In this document: positions 25,633 through 33,681 of the stretch, in pieces
Numbering within the stretch: the stretch's first letter is position 1
Layout of the letters: each line of letters starts with the position of its first letter
Assembly (NCBI GenBank): GCA_034086985.1
Contig: JAXDZG010000011.1
Span: 10,469-74,468 of the forward strand
Length of the DNA: 64,000 nucleotides
Direction: 5' to 3'
Origin: Phascolarctobacterium_A sp034086985
GTDB lineage: Bacteria; Bacillota; Negativicutes; Acidaminococcales; Acidaminococcaceae
The notes under the pieces: generated by a model
Database searches by the model: none
Told to the model about the DNA's origin: nothing
The model's input: the letters and a program-made list of their open reading frames with translations, nothing else
Program-made: the position numbers and the translations under genes

Positions 25633-25709
25633 CGGGGCGTGGCGCAGCTTGGTAGCGCGCTTGTTTCGGGTACAAGAGGCCGTGAGTTCGAATCTCGCCG
25701 CCCCGACCA
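25633..25709 (+). tRNA. tRNA-Pro (CGG)
   Basis: 77 nt cloverleaf with acceptor stem CGGGGCG/CGCCCCG, anticodon stem CTTGT/ACAAG and loop TTCGGGT (anticodon CGG), T-loop GTTCGAATC, discriminator A and an encoded CCA. It stands alone with its own promoter and terminator. Confidence 0.97.
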
Positions 25710-25721
25710 AATTGCAAGCTC

Positions 25722-25752
25722 AAGAACCGCTATACATGGCGGTTCTTTTTGT
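25722..25752 (+). terminator. Terminator of tRNA-Pro
   Basis: AAGAACCGC / GCGGTTCTT stem around an 8 nt loop, then a T-run (25746-25750). Confidence 0.88.
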
Positions 25753-25883
25753 TTTACATTAAACCTTAGCGTTTATGAACTAAATACAAACCTATCCCCA
25801 AATTTCCCCCTCCCCAAGCATTGCAAAAAGTGATATAATCATTCTGTATCATGCTTTGTACTGCATTAGCGGAGGGATTTTTT

Positions 25884-26807
25884 ATGCGCGATTTAAAGAA
25901 AAACTGCCGCGTAGCCGTTGTGCAAATGGCGCCGGTAATGTTTGATAAAGAAGCAACCTTAAAAAAATGTGTGGAGCTGATTAAGGAGGCCGGCAAGGGC
26001 AAGGCCGATTTGATTGTGCTACCGGAGCTGGTTATTCCCTGCTACCCCTTTGGTATGACCTTCGGCTTTACGGTGGGCAGTCGTAAGGAGCCGGGCCGCG
26101 AGGACTGGAAGCGCTACTACGACGGCTCCATCGTGGTTCCTGGCAAGGAAACAGAGGTGCTGGGCAAGGCAGCCAAAAAGGCCAAGGCTTATGTGAGCAT
26201 CGGCGTGTCCGAGCGGGATGCGGTGAGTGGAACGCTGTATAATAGCAATATTATCTTCGCTCCCGATGGCAGCATCGCTGCCCTGCACCGCAAGCTCAAG
26301 CCCACGGGCGCAGAGCGTGTGGTCTGGGGCGATGCGGATAAGCATTATTTCCCGGTGGTAGCAAGTCCCTGGGGTCCCATTGGTAATCTTATTTGCTGGG
26401 AAAGCTACATGCCCTTGGCTCGAGTTGCTCTCTATGAAAAGGGCGTAACCCTGCTCATTTCCTGCAATACTAATGATAACTCGGAATGGCAGGCCACGAT
26501 TCAGCATATTGCCTTGGAAGGTCGCTGCTATTACATTAACTGTGACCAATTTTTCACGCGGGAAATGTATCCTGCGGACTTAAATGCCAGCGAGGAAATC
26601 GCTAAGCTGCCCGATATCGTCTGCCGCGGTGGCAGCTGCATTATCGATCCCCATGGCCATTATGTAACCGAGCCCGTGTGGGACAAGGAAGAAATTATTT
26701 ATGCGGATTTGGACATGGACAAGGTGCCGGCCAGCCGCATGGAGTTTGATGCCTGTGGCCATTATGCGCGTCCCGACGTGCTTAAACTTGTGGTAGAAGA
26801 TAAATAG
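25884..26807 (+). CDS. Nitrilase-superfamily carbon-nitrogen hydrolase
   Basis: 307-residue enzyme with the complete Glu-Lys-Cys triad: Glu48 in VLPELVIP, Lys137 in HRKLKPTG and Cys171 in LICWESYMP. The CWE after the nucleophile is characteristic of true nitrilases (branch 1: nitrile, cyanide or arylacetonitrile hydrolysis) rather than amidases, and QMAPVMFD at the N-terminus agrees. Product would be a carboxylic acid plus ammonia; substrate unknown. ATG 25884 is chosen because GGAGGG precedes it; the open frame extends to 25851. A TGATATAAT extended -10 lies at 25831-25839. A peptidase gene follows at 27 nt. Confidence 0.88.
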   Translation: MRDLKKNCRVAVVQMAPVMFDKEATLKKCVELIKEAGKGKADLIVLPELVIPCYPFGMTFGFTVGSRKEPGREDWKRYYDGSIVVPGKETEVLGKAAKKAKAYVSIGVSERDAVSGTLYNSNIIFAPDGSIAALHRKLKPTGAERVVWGDADKHYFPVVASPWGPIGNLICWESYMPLARVALYEKGVTLLISCNTNDNSEWQATIQHIALEGRCYYINCDQFFTREMYPADLNASEEIAKLPDIVCRGGSCIIDPHGHYVTEPVWDKEEIIYADLDMDKVPASRMEFDACGHYARPDVLKLVVEDK

Positions 26808-26834
26808 TTTGAAGATAAATAGAAGGTGTGTTAA

Positions 26835-27959
26835 ATGATCAACGAAAATAGACTGTTGAACGAATTTATTGAGCTGGTCAGCGTGCCCAGTCCCAGTAAG
26901 GACGAGAAGGCTGAGGCCGAGCTGATTATGGCTAAGCTGCGTGAGCTGGGCCTGGAGCCTGTCATGGATAAGGCTAACGAAAAGACTGGCGGTACCTGTG
27001 GCAATGTGTGGGCCTATGTGAAGGGCACCGTGCCCGATGCGCCCACACTGCTTTTTGAAGCACATATGGATTCCGTAGCACCGACTACCGGCACCAAGGT
27101 GGTGCGCAAGGACGGCGTGCTCTACAGCGATGGCACCACTACCCTGGGCGGTGACGACAAGGTGGGCGTGGCCGGTATGCTGGAGGCAGTGCGTGCCCTA
27201 AAGGAGGACGGTGTGGCTCATGGCGATATCCAGCTGCTTTTCACCATTAGCGAGGAAATTGGTTGCCTGGGCGTGGTTAATCTAGATAAATCCTGGATTA
27301 AGGCCGATTATGGTTACTGCATGGATATTGGCGGTAACATGGGCGAGATTACCTACGCTGCGCCCAAGCTCTACGATATTTATGTCACTGTCAAGGGCAA
27401 GGCTGCTCACGCAGGCATCGCTCCCGAGGAGGGCGTGAACGCCATTATGCTGGCTGCCGAGGCTCTCAGCAAGCTTCCTGCCTACGGTCGCATTGATGAG
27501 GAAACTACCTTTAATATCGGCGTGTTTAACGCCGGTATCGGCACCAATATTGTGTGCCCTGAGGCTAAATTCGTTATCGACATGCGCTCCTTAAACGTGC
27601 CTAAGCTGGAGAAGCTGAAGGATGATACCATTGCCTTGATTAAGGACACAGTTGAAGCAGGCAAGGGTCAGGTGGAGTTTGAAGTTGTAGAAGGCTGTCC
27701 CGCTGTGGAGCTTTCCAAGGACCATCCCTGCATTGCATTGGCTAAGCGCTCCGCCGAAAGACTGGGCTTTAAGGTGGAGCTCAAGACAACCGGCGGCTGC
27801 AGCGACGGCAACTATCTCTGTGGCTATGGCTTACCCTGCGGCCTTTTGGCAACGGGCATGAGCAATGTGCATACTACCGAGGAATATTTAAAGGAAAGCG
27901 ATTTGTACGACACTGCTCGCTGGATTTACGAGACCGTAAAGGTGGCAGCAGAAAAATAA
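26835..27959 (+). CDS. M20/M42-type metallopeptidase (PepT-like)
   Basis: 374-residue zinc aminopeptidase of the peptidase T-like group. The metal ligands appear in EAHMDSVAP, LGGDDKVG, ISEEIGCLG and MDIGG, with a final histidine in SNVHTTEE. A lid/dimerisation domain lies between (AAHAGIAPEEGVNAI). It probably trims tri- or dipeptides in the cytoplasm. It is in one short operon with the nitrilase-like gene upstream and exonuclease III 11 nt downstream, but the three activities show no obvious shared pathway. Confidence 0.9.
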   Translation: MINENRLLNEFIELVSVPSPSKDEKAEAELIMAKLRELGLEPVMDKANEKTGGTCGNVWAYVKGTVPDAPTLLFEAHMDSVAPTTGTKVVRKDGVLYSDGTTTLGGDDKVGVAGMLEAVRALKEDGVAHGDIQLLFTISEEIGCLGVVNLDKSWIKADYGYCMDIGGNMGEITYAAPKLYDIYVTVKGKAAHAGIAPEEGVNAIMLAAEALSKLPAYGRIDEETTFNIGVFNAGIGTNIVCPEAKFVIDMRSLNVPKLEKLKDDTIALIKDTVEAGKGQVEFEVVEGCPAVELSKDHPCIALAKRSAERLGFKVELKTTGGCSDGNYLCGYGLPCGLLATGMSNVHTTEEYLKESDLYDTARWIYETVKVAAEK

Positions 27960-27970
27960 AGAGGTGACTT

Positions 27971-28723
27971 ATGAAACTATATTCTTGGAATGTAAATGGC
28001 CTCAGAGCCTGCATGAATAAGGGCTTTGCAGATTTTTTGGCAGCGGCGGATCCGGATGTGATTTGCCTGCAGGAAACGAAAATGCAACGGGAGCAAGCGA
28101 CCTTTGATTTCCCTGGCTACGAGGAATATTGGAACAGCGCCGAAAAGAAGGGCTATAGCGGCACCGCTATTTTCACCAAGCAAGCGCCCTTGAACGTGAC
28201 CTATGATCTGGGCATTGAGGAGCACGACAAGGAGGGCCGCGTGATTACGGCGGAGTATCCTGACTTTTTCCTGGTGACTGTGTACACTCCTAACTCCCAG
28301 CGTGAGCTGGCGCGCCTGGACTATCGCATGGAGTGGGAGGAGGTTTTCTTAGCTTATTTGCAAAAGCTGGACGCTGTGAAGCCCGTGGTTGTCTGCGGTG
28401 ATTTAAATGTGGCAGCGGAAGAAATCGACCTGAAGAACCCCAAAACCAATCGCATGAACGCCGGCTTTACGGATCAGGAAAGGGAAAAATTCCGCATTTT
28501 CAAGGCCGCAGGCTTTGTGGATACCTTCCGCTATCTGCATCCTGAGGAAGTTAAGTACAGCTGGTGGAGCTATATGTTCAAGGCTCGTGAGAAGAACGCT
28601 GGTTGGCGTATTGACTATTTCGTAGTTTCCGAGCGCATTAAGGATAAGGTGAAGAGCGCGGAAATTCACAACGATGTTTTCGGCAGCGACCATTGCCCGG
28701 TGAGCATCGAGCTGGAGCTTTAA
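27971..28723 (+). CDS. xth: Exodeoxyribonuclease III
   Basis: 250-residue AP endonuclease/3'-5' exonuclease of the ExoIII family. The sequence opens with KLYSWNVNGLRA, followed by the metal ligand in CLQETKM, the active-site SGTAIFTK, GDLNVAAEEIDL (with a catalytic Asp/Asn pair), WRIDYFVVS and the closing GSDHCPVSIELEL with the catalytic Asp-His. AAGAGGTGACTT precedes ATG 27971. It repairs abasic sites in base-excision repair. Confidence 0.97.
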   Translation: MKLYSWNVNGLRACMNKGFADFLAAADPDVICLQETKMQREQATFDFPGYEEYWNSAEKKGYSGTAIFTKQAPLNVTYDLGIEEHDKEGRVITAEYPDFFLVTVYTPNSQRELARLDYRMEWEEVFLAYLQKLDAVKPVVVCGDLNVAAEEIDLKNPKTNRMNAGFTDQEREKFRIFKAAGFVDTFRYLHPEEVKYSWWSYMFKAREKNAGWRIDYFVVSERIKDKVKSAEIHNDVFGSDHCPVSIELEL

Positions 28724-28756
28724 AAGAGAGTTTAAAAAATCGCCACATTCTAGTGC

Positions 28757-28785
28757 TTGACTAATCCCTAGCAAAGCTCTATAAT
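28757..28785 (+). promoter_or_regulatory. Promoter of the riboflavin operon
   Basis: TTGACT (28757-28762), 17 nt, TATAAT (28780-28785), about 20 nt before the riboswitch. Confidence 0.82.
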
Positions 28786-28806
28786 TAAAATAACTTCATA
28801 AGGTGA

Positions 28807-28913
28807 ACCTTTGGGGCAGGGTGCAATTCCCTACCGGCGGTACAGTCCGCGAGCCTTCGGGCATGAGCAGGCGCAATTCCTGCACCGACAGTATAGTCTG
28901 GATGAGAAAAGGT
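28807..28913 (+). promoter_or_regulatory. FMN riboswitch (RFN element)
   Basis: All the conserved RFN blocks are present: GGGGCAGGGTG, ATTCCCTACCGGCGGT, AGTCCGCGAGCC, GCACCGACAGTATAGTC and GGATGAGA. The closing P1 helix is ACCTTT (28807-28812) with AAAGGT (28908-28913). It lies between the promoter and ribD and is followed by an intrinsic terminator, so FMN binding is predicted to stop transcription of ribD-ribE-ribBA-ribH. Confidence 0.97.
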
Positions 28914-28928
28914 GGCTAATTTGTTTCT

Positions 28929-28966
28929 AACCGCACGGGCTCCTTAGGTCTGGTGCGGTTTTTCTT
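28929..28966 (+). terminator. Riboswitch-controlled terminator
   Basis: AACCGCAC / GTGCGGTT stem (28929-28936/28953-28960) followed by TTTTT. The hairpin is enclosed by a further perfect stem GCTAATTTGT / ACAAATTAGC (28915-28924/28970-28979), part of which touches the end of the riboswitch P1 and may help switch folds. Confidence 0.88.
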
Positions 28967-29009
28967 TGGACAAATTAGCTTCCGAATTTGAAGTTTGAAG
29001 GTGATTATT

Positions 29010-30110
29010 GTGACGGATGAACAGTATATGCAGCGCGCGCTGGCGCTAGCGCTGCAGGCCGAGGGCAACACCAGCCCGAACCCGATGGTTGGCTGCGTCA
29101 TCGTGGATGACGAGGGCAACATCGTGGGTGAGGGCTATCACCATAAGGCCGGTGAGCCGCACGCGGAGGTGAATGCCTTGGCGGAGGCCAAGCAGCTAGC
29201 TCGCGGTGCCACTGCTTATGTTACGTTGGAGCCCTGCGCTCACTATGGGCGCACCGGCCCCTGCTGCGTAGCCTTGGCCAGAGCAGGTATCAAAAAGGTC
29301 GTAGTAGCCTGTACGGACCCTAATCCTAAGGTAGCAGGCCAAGGCCTGGAATACTTGCGTCTGCAGGGGATAGAGGTAGTAACTGGGGTCTGCGCAGCAG
29401 AGGCACAGCGTTTAAACGAGCGCTTCTTCACGTGGATAAGCAAGGAGCGACCCTTTATTACGCTCAAATACGCCATGACTCTAGATGGCAAGATTGCTGC
29501 TCGCACCGGCGACAGCAAGTGGATTACAGGGGAAGAGGCCAGAACCTTTGCCCACAGGCTCAGGCGGCAGCATGACGCCATTTTAGTGGGCATAGGTACG
29601 GTGCTGGCCGACGACCCGGAGCTGACATGCCGCATGGTGCAGGGCAAAAATCCTGTGCGGGTGGTGCTGGATAGCCAGCTGCGGGTATCGCTGATGGCCA
29701 CAGTGCTCAATCCCGCAGCGGATACGATTATTATAACGAGCCTGGAAGCGGACGCCGTAAAGGGCGAAGCCCTAGCCGCTCTGCCCAATGTGGAGGTGGT
29801 GCGGCTGCCTATGGAAAATGGTCGTCTACCCGTCGATTTAGTAGTAGCTGCGCTAGCCCAGCGTGGTATTACGAGCCTTCTTGTAGAGGGCGGCAGTGCG
29901 GTGCTAGGGGCCTTCAAGGACGCTGGCTATGGCGACAGAGTGTACGCGTTTATCGCGCCTAAGCTGGTTGGCGGCAGCCAAGGCTTTACGCCCATGGGTG
30001 GCGTGGGCAGCGATTATATCGAAGACAGCTGGCAGCTGGATGAGGTTGAATACAAGCTGCTGGGCCAGGACCTGATGGTTACTGGCTTAGTACGAAGGGA
30101 GGATGCCTAA
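29010..30110 (+). CDS. ribD: Bifunctional diaminohydroxyphosphoribosylaminopyrimidine deaminase / reductase
   Basis: 366 residues. The N-terminal deaminase carries the zinc motifs HAEVNAL and PCAHYGRTGPC; the C-terminal reductase has TLKYAMTLDGKIAARTGDSKWIT and LVEGGSAVLGAF. It performs steps two and three of riboflavin synthesis. The start is GTG 29010: GAAGGTG lies 6 nt before it and the product begins MTDEQYMQRALALA as in other RibD proteins; the frame is open to TTG 28995. First gene of the riboswitch-controlled operon; its stop overlaps the ribE start (TAATG). Confidence 0.97.
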   Translation: MTDEQYMQRALALALQAEGNTSPNPMVGCVIVDDEGNIVGEGYHHKAGEPHAEVNALAEAKQLARGATAYVTLEPCAHYGRTGPCCVALARAGIKKVVVACTDPNPKVAGQGLEYLRLQGIEVVTGVCAAEAQRLNERFFTWISKERPFITLKYAMTLDGKIAARTGDSKWITGEEARTFAHRLRRQHDAILVGIGTVLADDPELTCRMVQGKNPVRVVLDSQLRVSLMATVLNPAADTIIITSLEADAVKGEALAALPNVEVVRLPMENGRLPVDLVVAALAQRGITSLLVEGGSAVLGAFKDAGYGDRVYAFIAPKLVGGSQGFTPMGGVGSDYIEDSWQLDEVEYKLLGQDLMVTGLVRREDA

Positions 30111-30772
30111 TGTTTACTGGTTTGGTGGCGGAGCTGGGCACGGTGCAGCGACTGGCGCGGCAGGGCAACTCCTATCATTTGACGGTGGGCGCGAAAAAAG
30201 TGCTTGACAAGCTCAAAATCGGCGACAGCGTAGCGGTGAATGGGGCCTGCCTGACGGTGGTACGCATGGATGACAGCGGCTTCACCGCTGATGTGATGCC
30301 GGAAACGGTGCGACTGACTAATATTGGCAGCCTGCAGCCGGGCTCCAGAGTGAATTTGGAGCGCACCTTAAGGCTGTGCGACGGTCTAGATGGGCATATC
30401 GTCAGCGGTCACGTGGAGGGCTTGGGCACTATTTCCGAGCAGCGTCCTGAAGGGATTGCGGTGGTGGTGACCATCGCTGCTCCCCCTGAGCTTTTAAAAT
30501 ATATCATTAAAAAGGGCAGCATCGCCATTGACGGCATTAGCTTGACGGTGACGGAGGTCACGGACACGAGCTTTTCCGTATCGCTGATACCTCATACGGC
30601 TAAGGAAACGACCTTAGGCTTTAAAAAGGTAGGGGACAGCGTAAATTTGGAAACGGATATCCTTGGTAAATATGTGGAGCGCATGCTGACTTGGAATAGC
30701 TCTCATGTAAAACAAGAAAGTAAGGGCGACACTTTAAATATGAATACACTGCTTGAAAATGGCTTTGTGTGA
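30110..30772 (+). CDS. ribE: Riboflavin synthase alpha chain
   Basis: 220-residue enzyme that dismutates two lumazines to riboflavin. It is the usual tandem of two homologous lumazine-binding halves: MFTGLVAELGTV, VAVNGACLTVV in the first and GHIVSGHVEGLG, IAIDGISLTVTEV in the second. The C-terminal ~25 residues after YVERML are less conserved, as in relatives. Start ATG shares its A with the ribD stop; ribBA follows 10 nt downstream. Confidence 0.97.
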   Translation: MFTGLVAELGTVQRLARQGNSYHLTVGAKKVLDKLKIGDSVAVNGACLTVVRMDDSGFTADVMPETVRLTNIGSLQPGSRVNLERTLRLCDGLDGHIVSGHVEGLGTISEQRPEGIAVVVTIAAPPELLKYIIKKGSIAIDGISLTVTEVTDTSFSVSLIPHTAKETTLGFKKVGDSVNLETDILGKYVERMLTWNSSHVKQESKGDTLNMNTLLENGFV

Positions 30773-30782
30773 GGTGAAGTAA

Positions 30783-32003
30783 ATGGATTTTAAATATAAT
30801 ACGATTGAAGAGGCCATTGCGGCCATTAAAGCCGGTAAAATGGTTCTGGTAACCGATGATGAGGACCGCGAAAACGAGGGCGATTTGATTATGGCAGCGG
30901 AGCTGTGCACTCCTGAAGCCATCAACTTCATGGCCAAGGAAGCTCGCGGCCTGATTTGCATGCCCGCTTCTGGCGAAATCATGGATAAGCTGCAATTTGG
31001 CGCTATGGTAAGCAAGAATACGGATAATCACGAAACTGCGTTCTCTGTTTCCATCGACCATGTGGATACCACCACGGGTATTTCCGCCTATGAGCGCGCT
31101 TATACCATGCAAAAATGCGCGGATGAGGGCGCTCAGCCCGGTGATTTCCGTCGTCCGGGTCACGTGTTTCCCCTGCGCTCCCGCGAGGGCGGCGTGCTGG
31201 TGCGCACTGGTCACACCGAAACTACGGTTGACCTTTGCAAGCTGGCGGGTCTGAAGCCCGTGGGCATTTGCTGCGAGATTATGAATGACGATGGTCACAT
31301 GGCCCGCACTCCCGATTTAATCGAGTTTGCCAAGAAGCACGATTTAGTGTTCATTACGGTGGCAGATTTGGTGGCTTATCGCAAGTCCCATGAGAAGATG
31401 GTGCATCGTGTGGCGGAGGCAGCATTGCCCTCTAAGTACGGCACCTTCCGCATTATTGCTTACGAAAATGATTTGGACGACCTTTGTCATGTGGCCATTG
31501 TAAAGGGCGATGTGGCAGGGAAGAAAGATGTTTTGGTGCGTGTGCACAGCGAGTGCCTGACGGGGGACGCCTTTGGCAGCCTGCGCTGCGACTGTGGTGA
31601 CCAATTGGCTACGGCGTTGCGCATGATTGAGAAGGAAGGCTGCGGCGCGGTTGTGTATATGCGTCAGGAGGGGCGCGGCATTGGCTTGGCCAATAAGATT
31701 CGCGCTTATGCGTTGCAGGACACGGGGCTTGATACGGTTGAGGCTAATGTACGTTTGGGCTTTGCGCCGGATTTGCGTGATTATGGCCTTGGGGCGCAGA
31801 TTTTGTCCGACCTTGGCCTTACCAGCATTCGCCTGATCACGAATAATCCCGCGAAGCGTATTGGTCTGAGCGGCTACGGCATTACCATTACCGGACGCGT
31901 TCCTATCATTATGGAGCCGAACGAATTCAATGAGCATTATTTGGATGTTAAAGAGGAAAAGATGGGTCACAAGCTGCACGACTGCGGCTGCGGTTGCCAC
32001 TAA
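30783..32003 (+). CDS. ribBA: DHBP synthase / GTP cyclohydrolase II fusion
   Basis: 406 residues, two joined enzymes. The N-terminal half makes 3,4-dihydroxy-2-butanone 4-phosphate (DDEDRENEGDLIMAAE, metal/substrate motif, residues ~21-36; DFRRPGHVFPL). The C-terminal half is GTP cyclohydrolase II with the zinc cysteines SECLTGDAFGSLRCDCGDQL and the catalytic RQEGRGIGL. The protein ends in a Cys/His-rich tail HDCGCGCH, which might bind a metal. It supplies both starting substrates of the pathway. Confidence 0.97.
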   Translation: MDFKYNTIEEAIAAIKAGKMVLVTDDEDRENEGDLIMAAELCTPEAINFMAKEARGLICMPASGEIMDKLQFGAMVSKNTDNHETAFSVSIDHVDTTTGISAYERAYTMQKCADEGAQPGDFRRPGHVFPLRSREGGVLVRTGHTETTVDLCKLAGLKPVGICCEIMNDDGHMARTPDLIEFAKKHDLVFITVADLVAYRKSHEKMVHRVAEAALPSKYGTFRIIAYENDLDDLCHVAIVKGDVAGKKDVLVRVHSECLTGDAFGSLRCDCGDQLATALRMIEKEGCGAVVYMRQEGRGIGLANKIRAYALQDTGLDTVEANVRLGFAPDLRDYGLGAQILSDLGLTSIRLITNNPAKRIGLSGYGITITGRVPIIMEPNEFNEHYLDVKEEKMGHKLHDCGCGCH

Positions 32004-32016
32004 TTTAAGATAAGAA

Positions 32017-32211
32017 GAAATTACATAATTATAATATATTTCCGTTCAAAGGAATTTATTAACGCCCATTTCGTGGGGTATAACCAAGCCCCTGCGGGGT
32101 ACTATTTGCGTGAAGAACAATTCACTGTACTCAACCCTTGGGGCGGTTATACCAACCACTCATGGTCTAAAATTCCTATTCGCTCCAATATTATTATAAT
32201 TATGTAATTTT
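32017..32211. repeat. Nested inverted-repeat element between ribBA and ribH
   Basis: The 260 nt gap holds a ~195 bp palindromic element. Its outer arms are a perfect 19 bp repeat, AAATTACATAATTATAATA at 32018-32036 and its complement at 32192-32210. A second nested stem pairs GGTATAACC-AA-GCCCC (32077-32092) with GGGGCGGTTATACC (32140-32153). Innermost is GTGAA/TTCAC (32110-32114/32121-32125) flanked by GTAC/GTAC. Local alternatives exist (GCCCC-TGC-GGGGT at 32088-32100). No open frame of note lies inside. It could be a MITE-like insertion or a structured RNA that tunes ribH; no clear target-site duplication was found. Confidence 0.7.
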
Positions 32212-32263
32212 CCTAAGGTTAGTAGATTAGTAAACTAGTATTATTGATATGGAGGTACATACA

Positions 32264-32725
32264 ATGAACGTTTTAGAAGGTAAATTAACTGCTAGAGGTA
32301 TGAAGATTGGTATCGTGGTGGCTCGTTTTAATGAGTTCATTACTAGTAAATTGTTGAGTGGCTGTGTGGATTGCCTGCTGCGCCACGAGGCTGCTGACGA
32401 GGATATTACTGTGGCTTGGGTCCCCGGTGCCTTTGAAATTCCTATGGCTGCGAAAAAGATGGCTGAAAGCGGCAAGTATGATGCTGTAATTTGCTTGGGC
32501 ACTGTTATTCGTGGCGCTACTCCGCATTTTGATTATGTTTGCGCTGAGGCTTCTAAGGGTATCGCTCAGGTAAGCATGCAAACTGGTGTGCCGGTGGCCT
32601 TCGGCGTGCTGACCACCGAGACTATTCAACAGGCTGTGGAGCGCGCTGGCACTAAGGCTGGCAACAAGGGCGTGGACTGTGCTATGGCTGCTATGGAAAT
32701 GGTAAATCTTTTCAAGGCAATGTAA
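32264..32725 (+). CDS. ribH: 6,7-dimethyl-8-ribityllumazine synthase
   Basis: 153-residue lumazine synthase that condenses the butanone phosphate with the ribitylaminopyrimidine and assembles into 60-mers or pentamers. GIVVARFNEFIT, WVPGAFEIPMAAKKMA, ICLGTVIRGATPHFDYV and GVLTTETIQQA are the substrate-binding segments. GGAGG at 32252-32256 puts the start at ATG 32264; the frame is open to 32249, which overlaps that site. Last rib gene, separated from ribBA by the inverted-repeat element. Confidence 0.97.
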   Translation: MNVLEGKLTARGMKIGIVVARFNEFITSKLLSGCVDCLLRHEAADEDITVAWVPGAFEIPMAAKKMAESGKYDAVICLGTVIRGATPHFDYVCAEASKGIAQVSMQTGVPVAFGVLTTETIQQAVERAGTKAGNKGVDCAMAAMEMVNLFKAM

Positions 32726-32740
32726 AAAGAGGCGAGCATA

Positions 32741-33601
32741 ATGGAAGACGTTTTGACGAAAGCCACCGCTGAGGGTGTGCGTATTTATGCTTTGTGTACC
32801 ACTAATTTAGTGCGAGAGGCCGCGCAAAAGCACGGCTGCTCGCACCTGGCTAGCGCCGCCCTGGGCCGCGCTATGAACGGCGCCCTGCTTCTCGCCGCCA
32901 CCATGAAGGACGGCGAGCGCATCAGCTTGCGCCTCAAGGGCGACGGCCCCCTGGGCGACGTAGTGGCCGATGCCGAGGGCACCAACGTGCGCGGTTATGT
33001 AGAAAATCCCGACGCCTTCGTCCCCCTGCGGGAGGACGGCAAGCTCAATGTGGGTGCCGGCATCGGCCAGGGCAATATCGTAGTGACGCGTTATTTGCAA
33101 AATGCCGAGCCCTTTACTGGCTACTGCGAGCTGGCCGACGGCGAAATCGCCAGCGATTTAACCAAATACTTGTACGTTTCTGAGCAAACACCTAGCAGCG
33201 TTGCCTTAGGTGTTTTGGTGAATAAGGAGGGCGAGGTAGAAGCCGCCGGCGGCTTCTTCATCCAAGCCATGCCTGGCTGCAGCGACGAGGTGCTAGCTAA
33301 GCTGGAGGAAAACGTGAACAAAACTCCCTATATTACCCAGCTTTTGGAAATCGGCTTCACTCCGGAGCGCATTATCGGCATCCTAGGCCGCGATTTGAAC
33401 GTGGATATCAAGGAAACCGTGCCCGTGCACTTCAAATGCCGCTGTAGCCGTGAGTCCATCCTCTCTGCACTGGGTCGCTTGGACAAAAAGTCCTTGGAGG
33501 AGCTGGCTCAGGACGAGGTTACCGAGGCCCATTGCCAATTTTGCAACAGCACCTACACCTTTGCCCAAAAGGAAATCCAAGACCTGTTAAAGCAAAAATA
33601 A
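32741..33601 (+). CDS. hslO: Redox-regulated chaperone Hsp33
   Basis: 286-residue holdase. The N-terminal core has the family phrases ALGRAMNGALLLAATMKDGERISL and GPLGDVVADAEG; the C-terminal redox switch has the zinc cysteines CRC (FKCRCSRESI) and CQFC (AHCQFCNSTY). Oxidation releases zinc and activates the chaperone. It follows ribH at 15 nt, so it may share the riboflavin transcript. Confidence 0.96.
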   Translation: MEDVLTKATAEGVRIYALCTTNLVREAAQKHGCSHLASAALGRAMNGALLLAATMKDGERISLRLKGDGPLGDVVADAEGTNVRGYVENPDAFVPLREDGKLNVGAGIGQGNIVVTRYLQNAEPFTGYCELADGEIASDLTKYLYVSEQTPSSVALGVLVNKEGEVEAAGGFFIQAMPGCSDEVLAKLEENVNKTPYITQLLEIGFTPERIIGILGRDLNVDIKETVPVHFKCRCSRESILSALGRLDKKSLEELAQDEVTEAHCQFCNSTYTFAQKEIQDLLKQK

Positions 33602-33615
33602 GACTAAAATTTTTC

Positions 33616-33644
33616 TTGACAATCGGAACTTTTGTTTGTATAAT
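33616..33644 (+). promoter_or_regulatory. Consensus promoter of recA with putative LexA box
   Basis: TTGACA (33616-33621), 17 nt, TATAAT (33639-33644), an exact consensus. GGAAC-TTTT-GTTTG at 33625-33638 lies in the spacer and matches the Gram-positive LexA core GAAC-N4-GTTY, with mismatches outside the core. Repression by LexA is therefore likely but not certain. Confidence 0.75.
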
Positions 33645-33681
33645 TGTATCAAAAGATAAACAAAGTCAGGAGGCTTGAACA

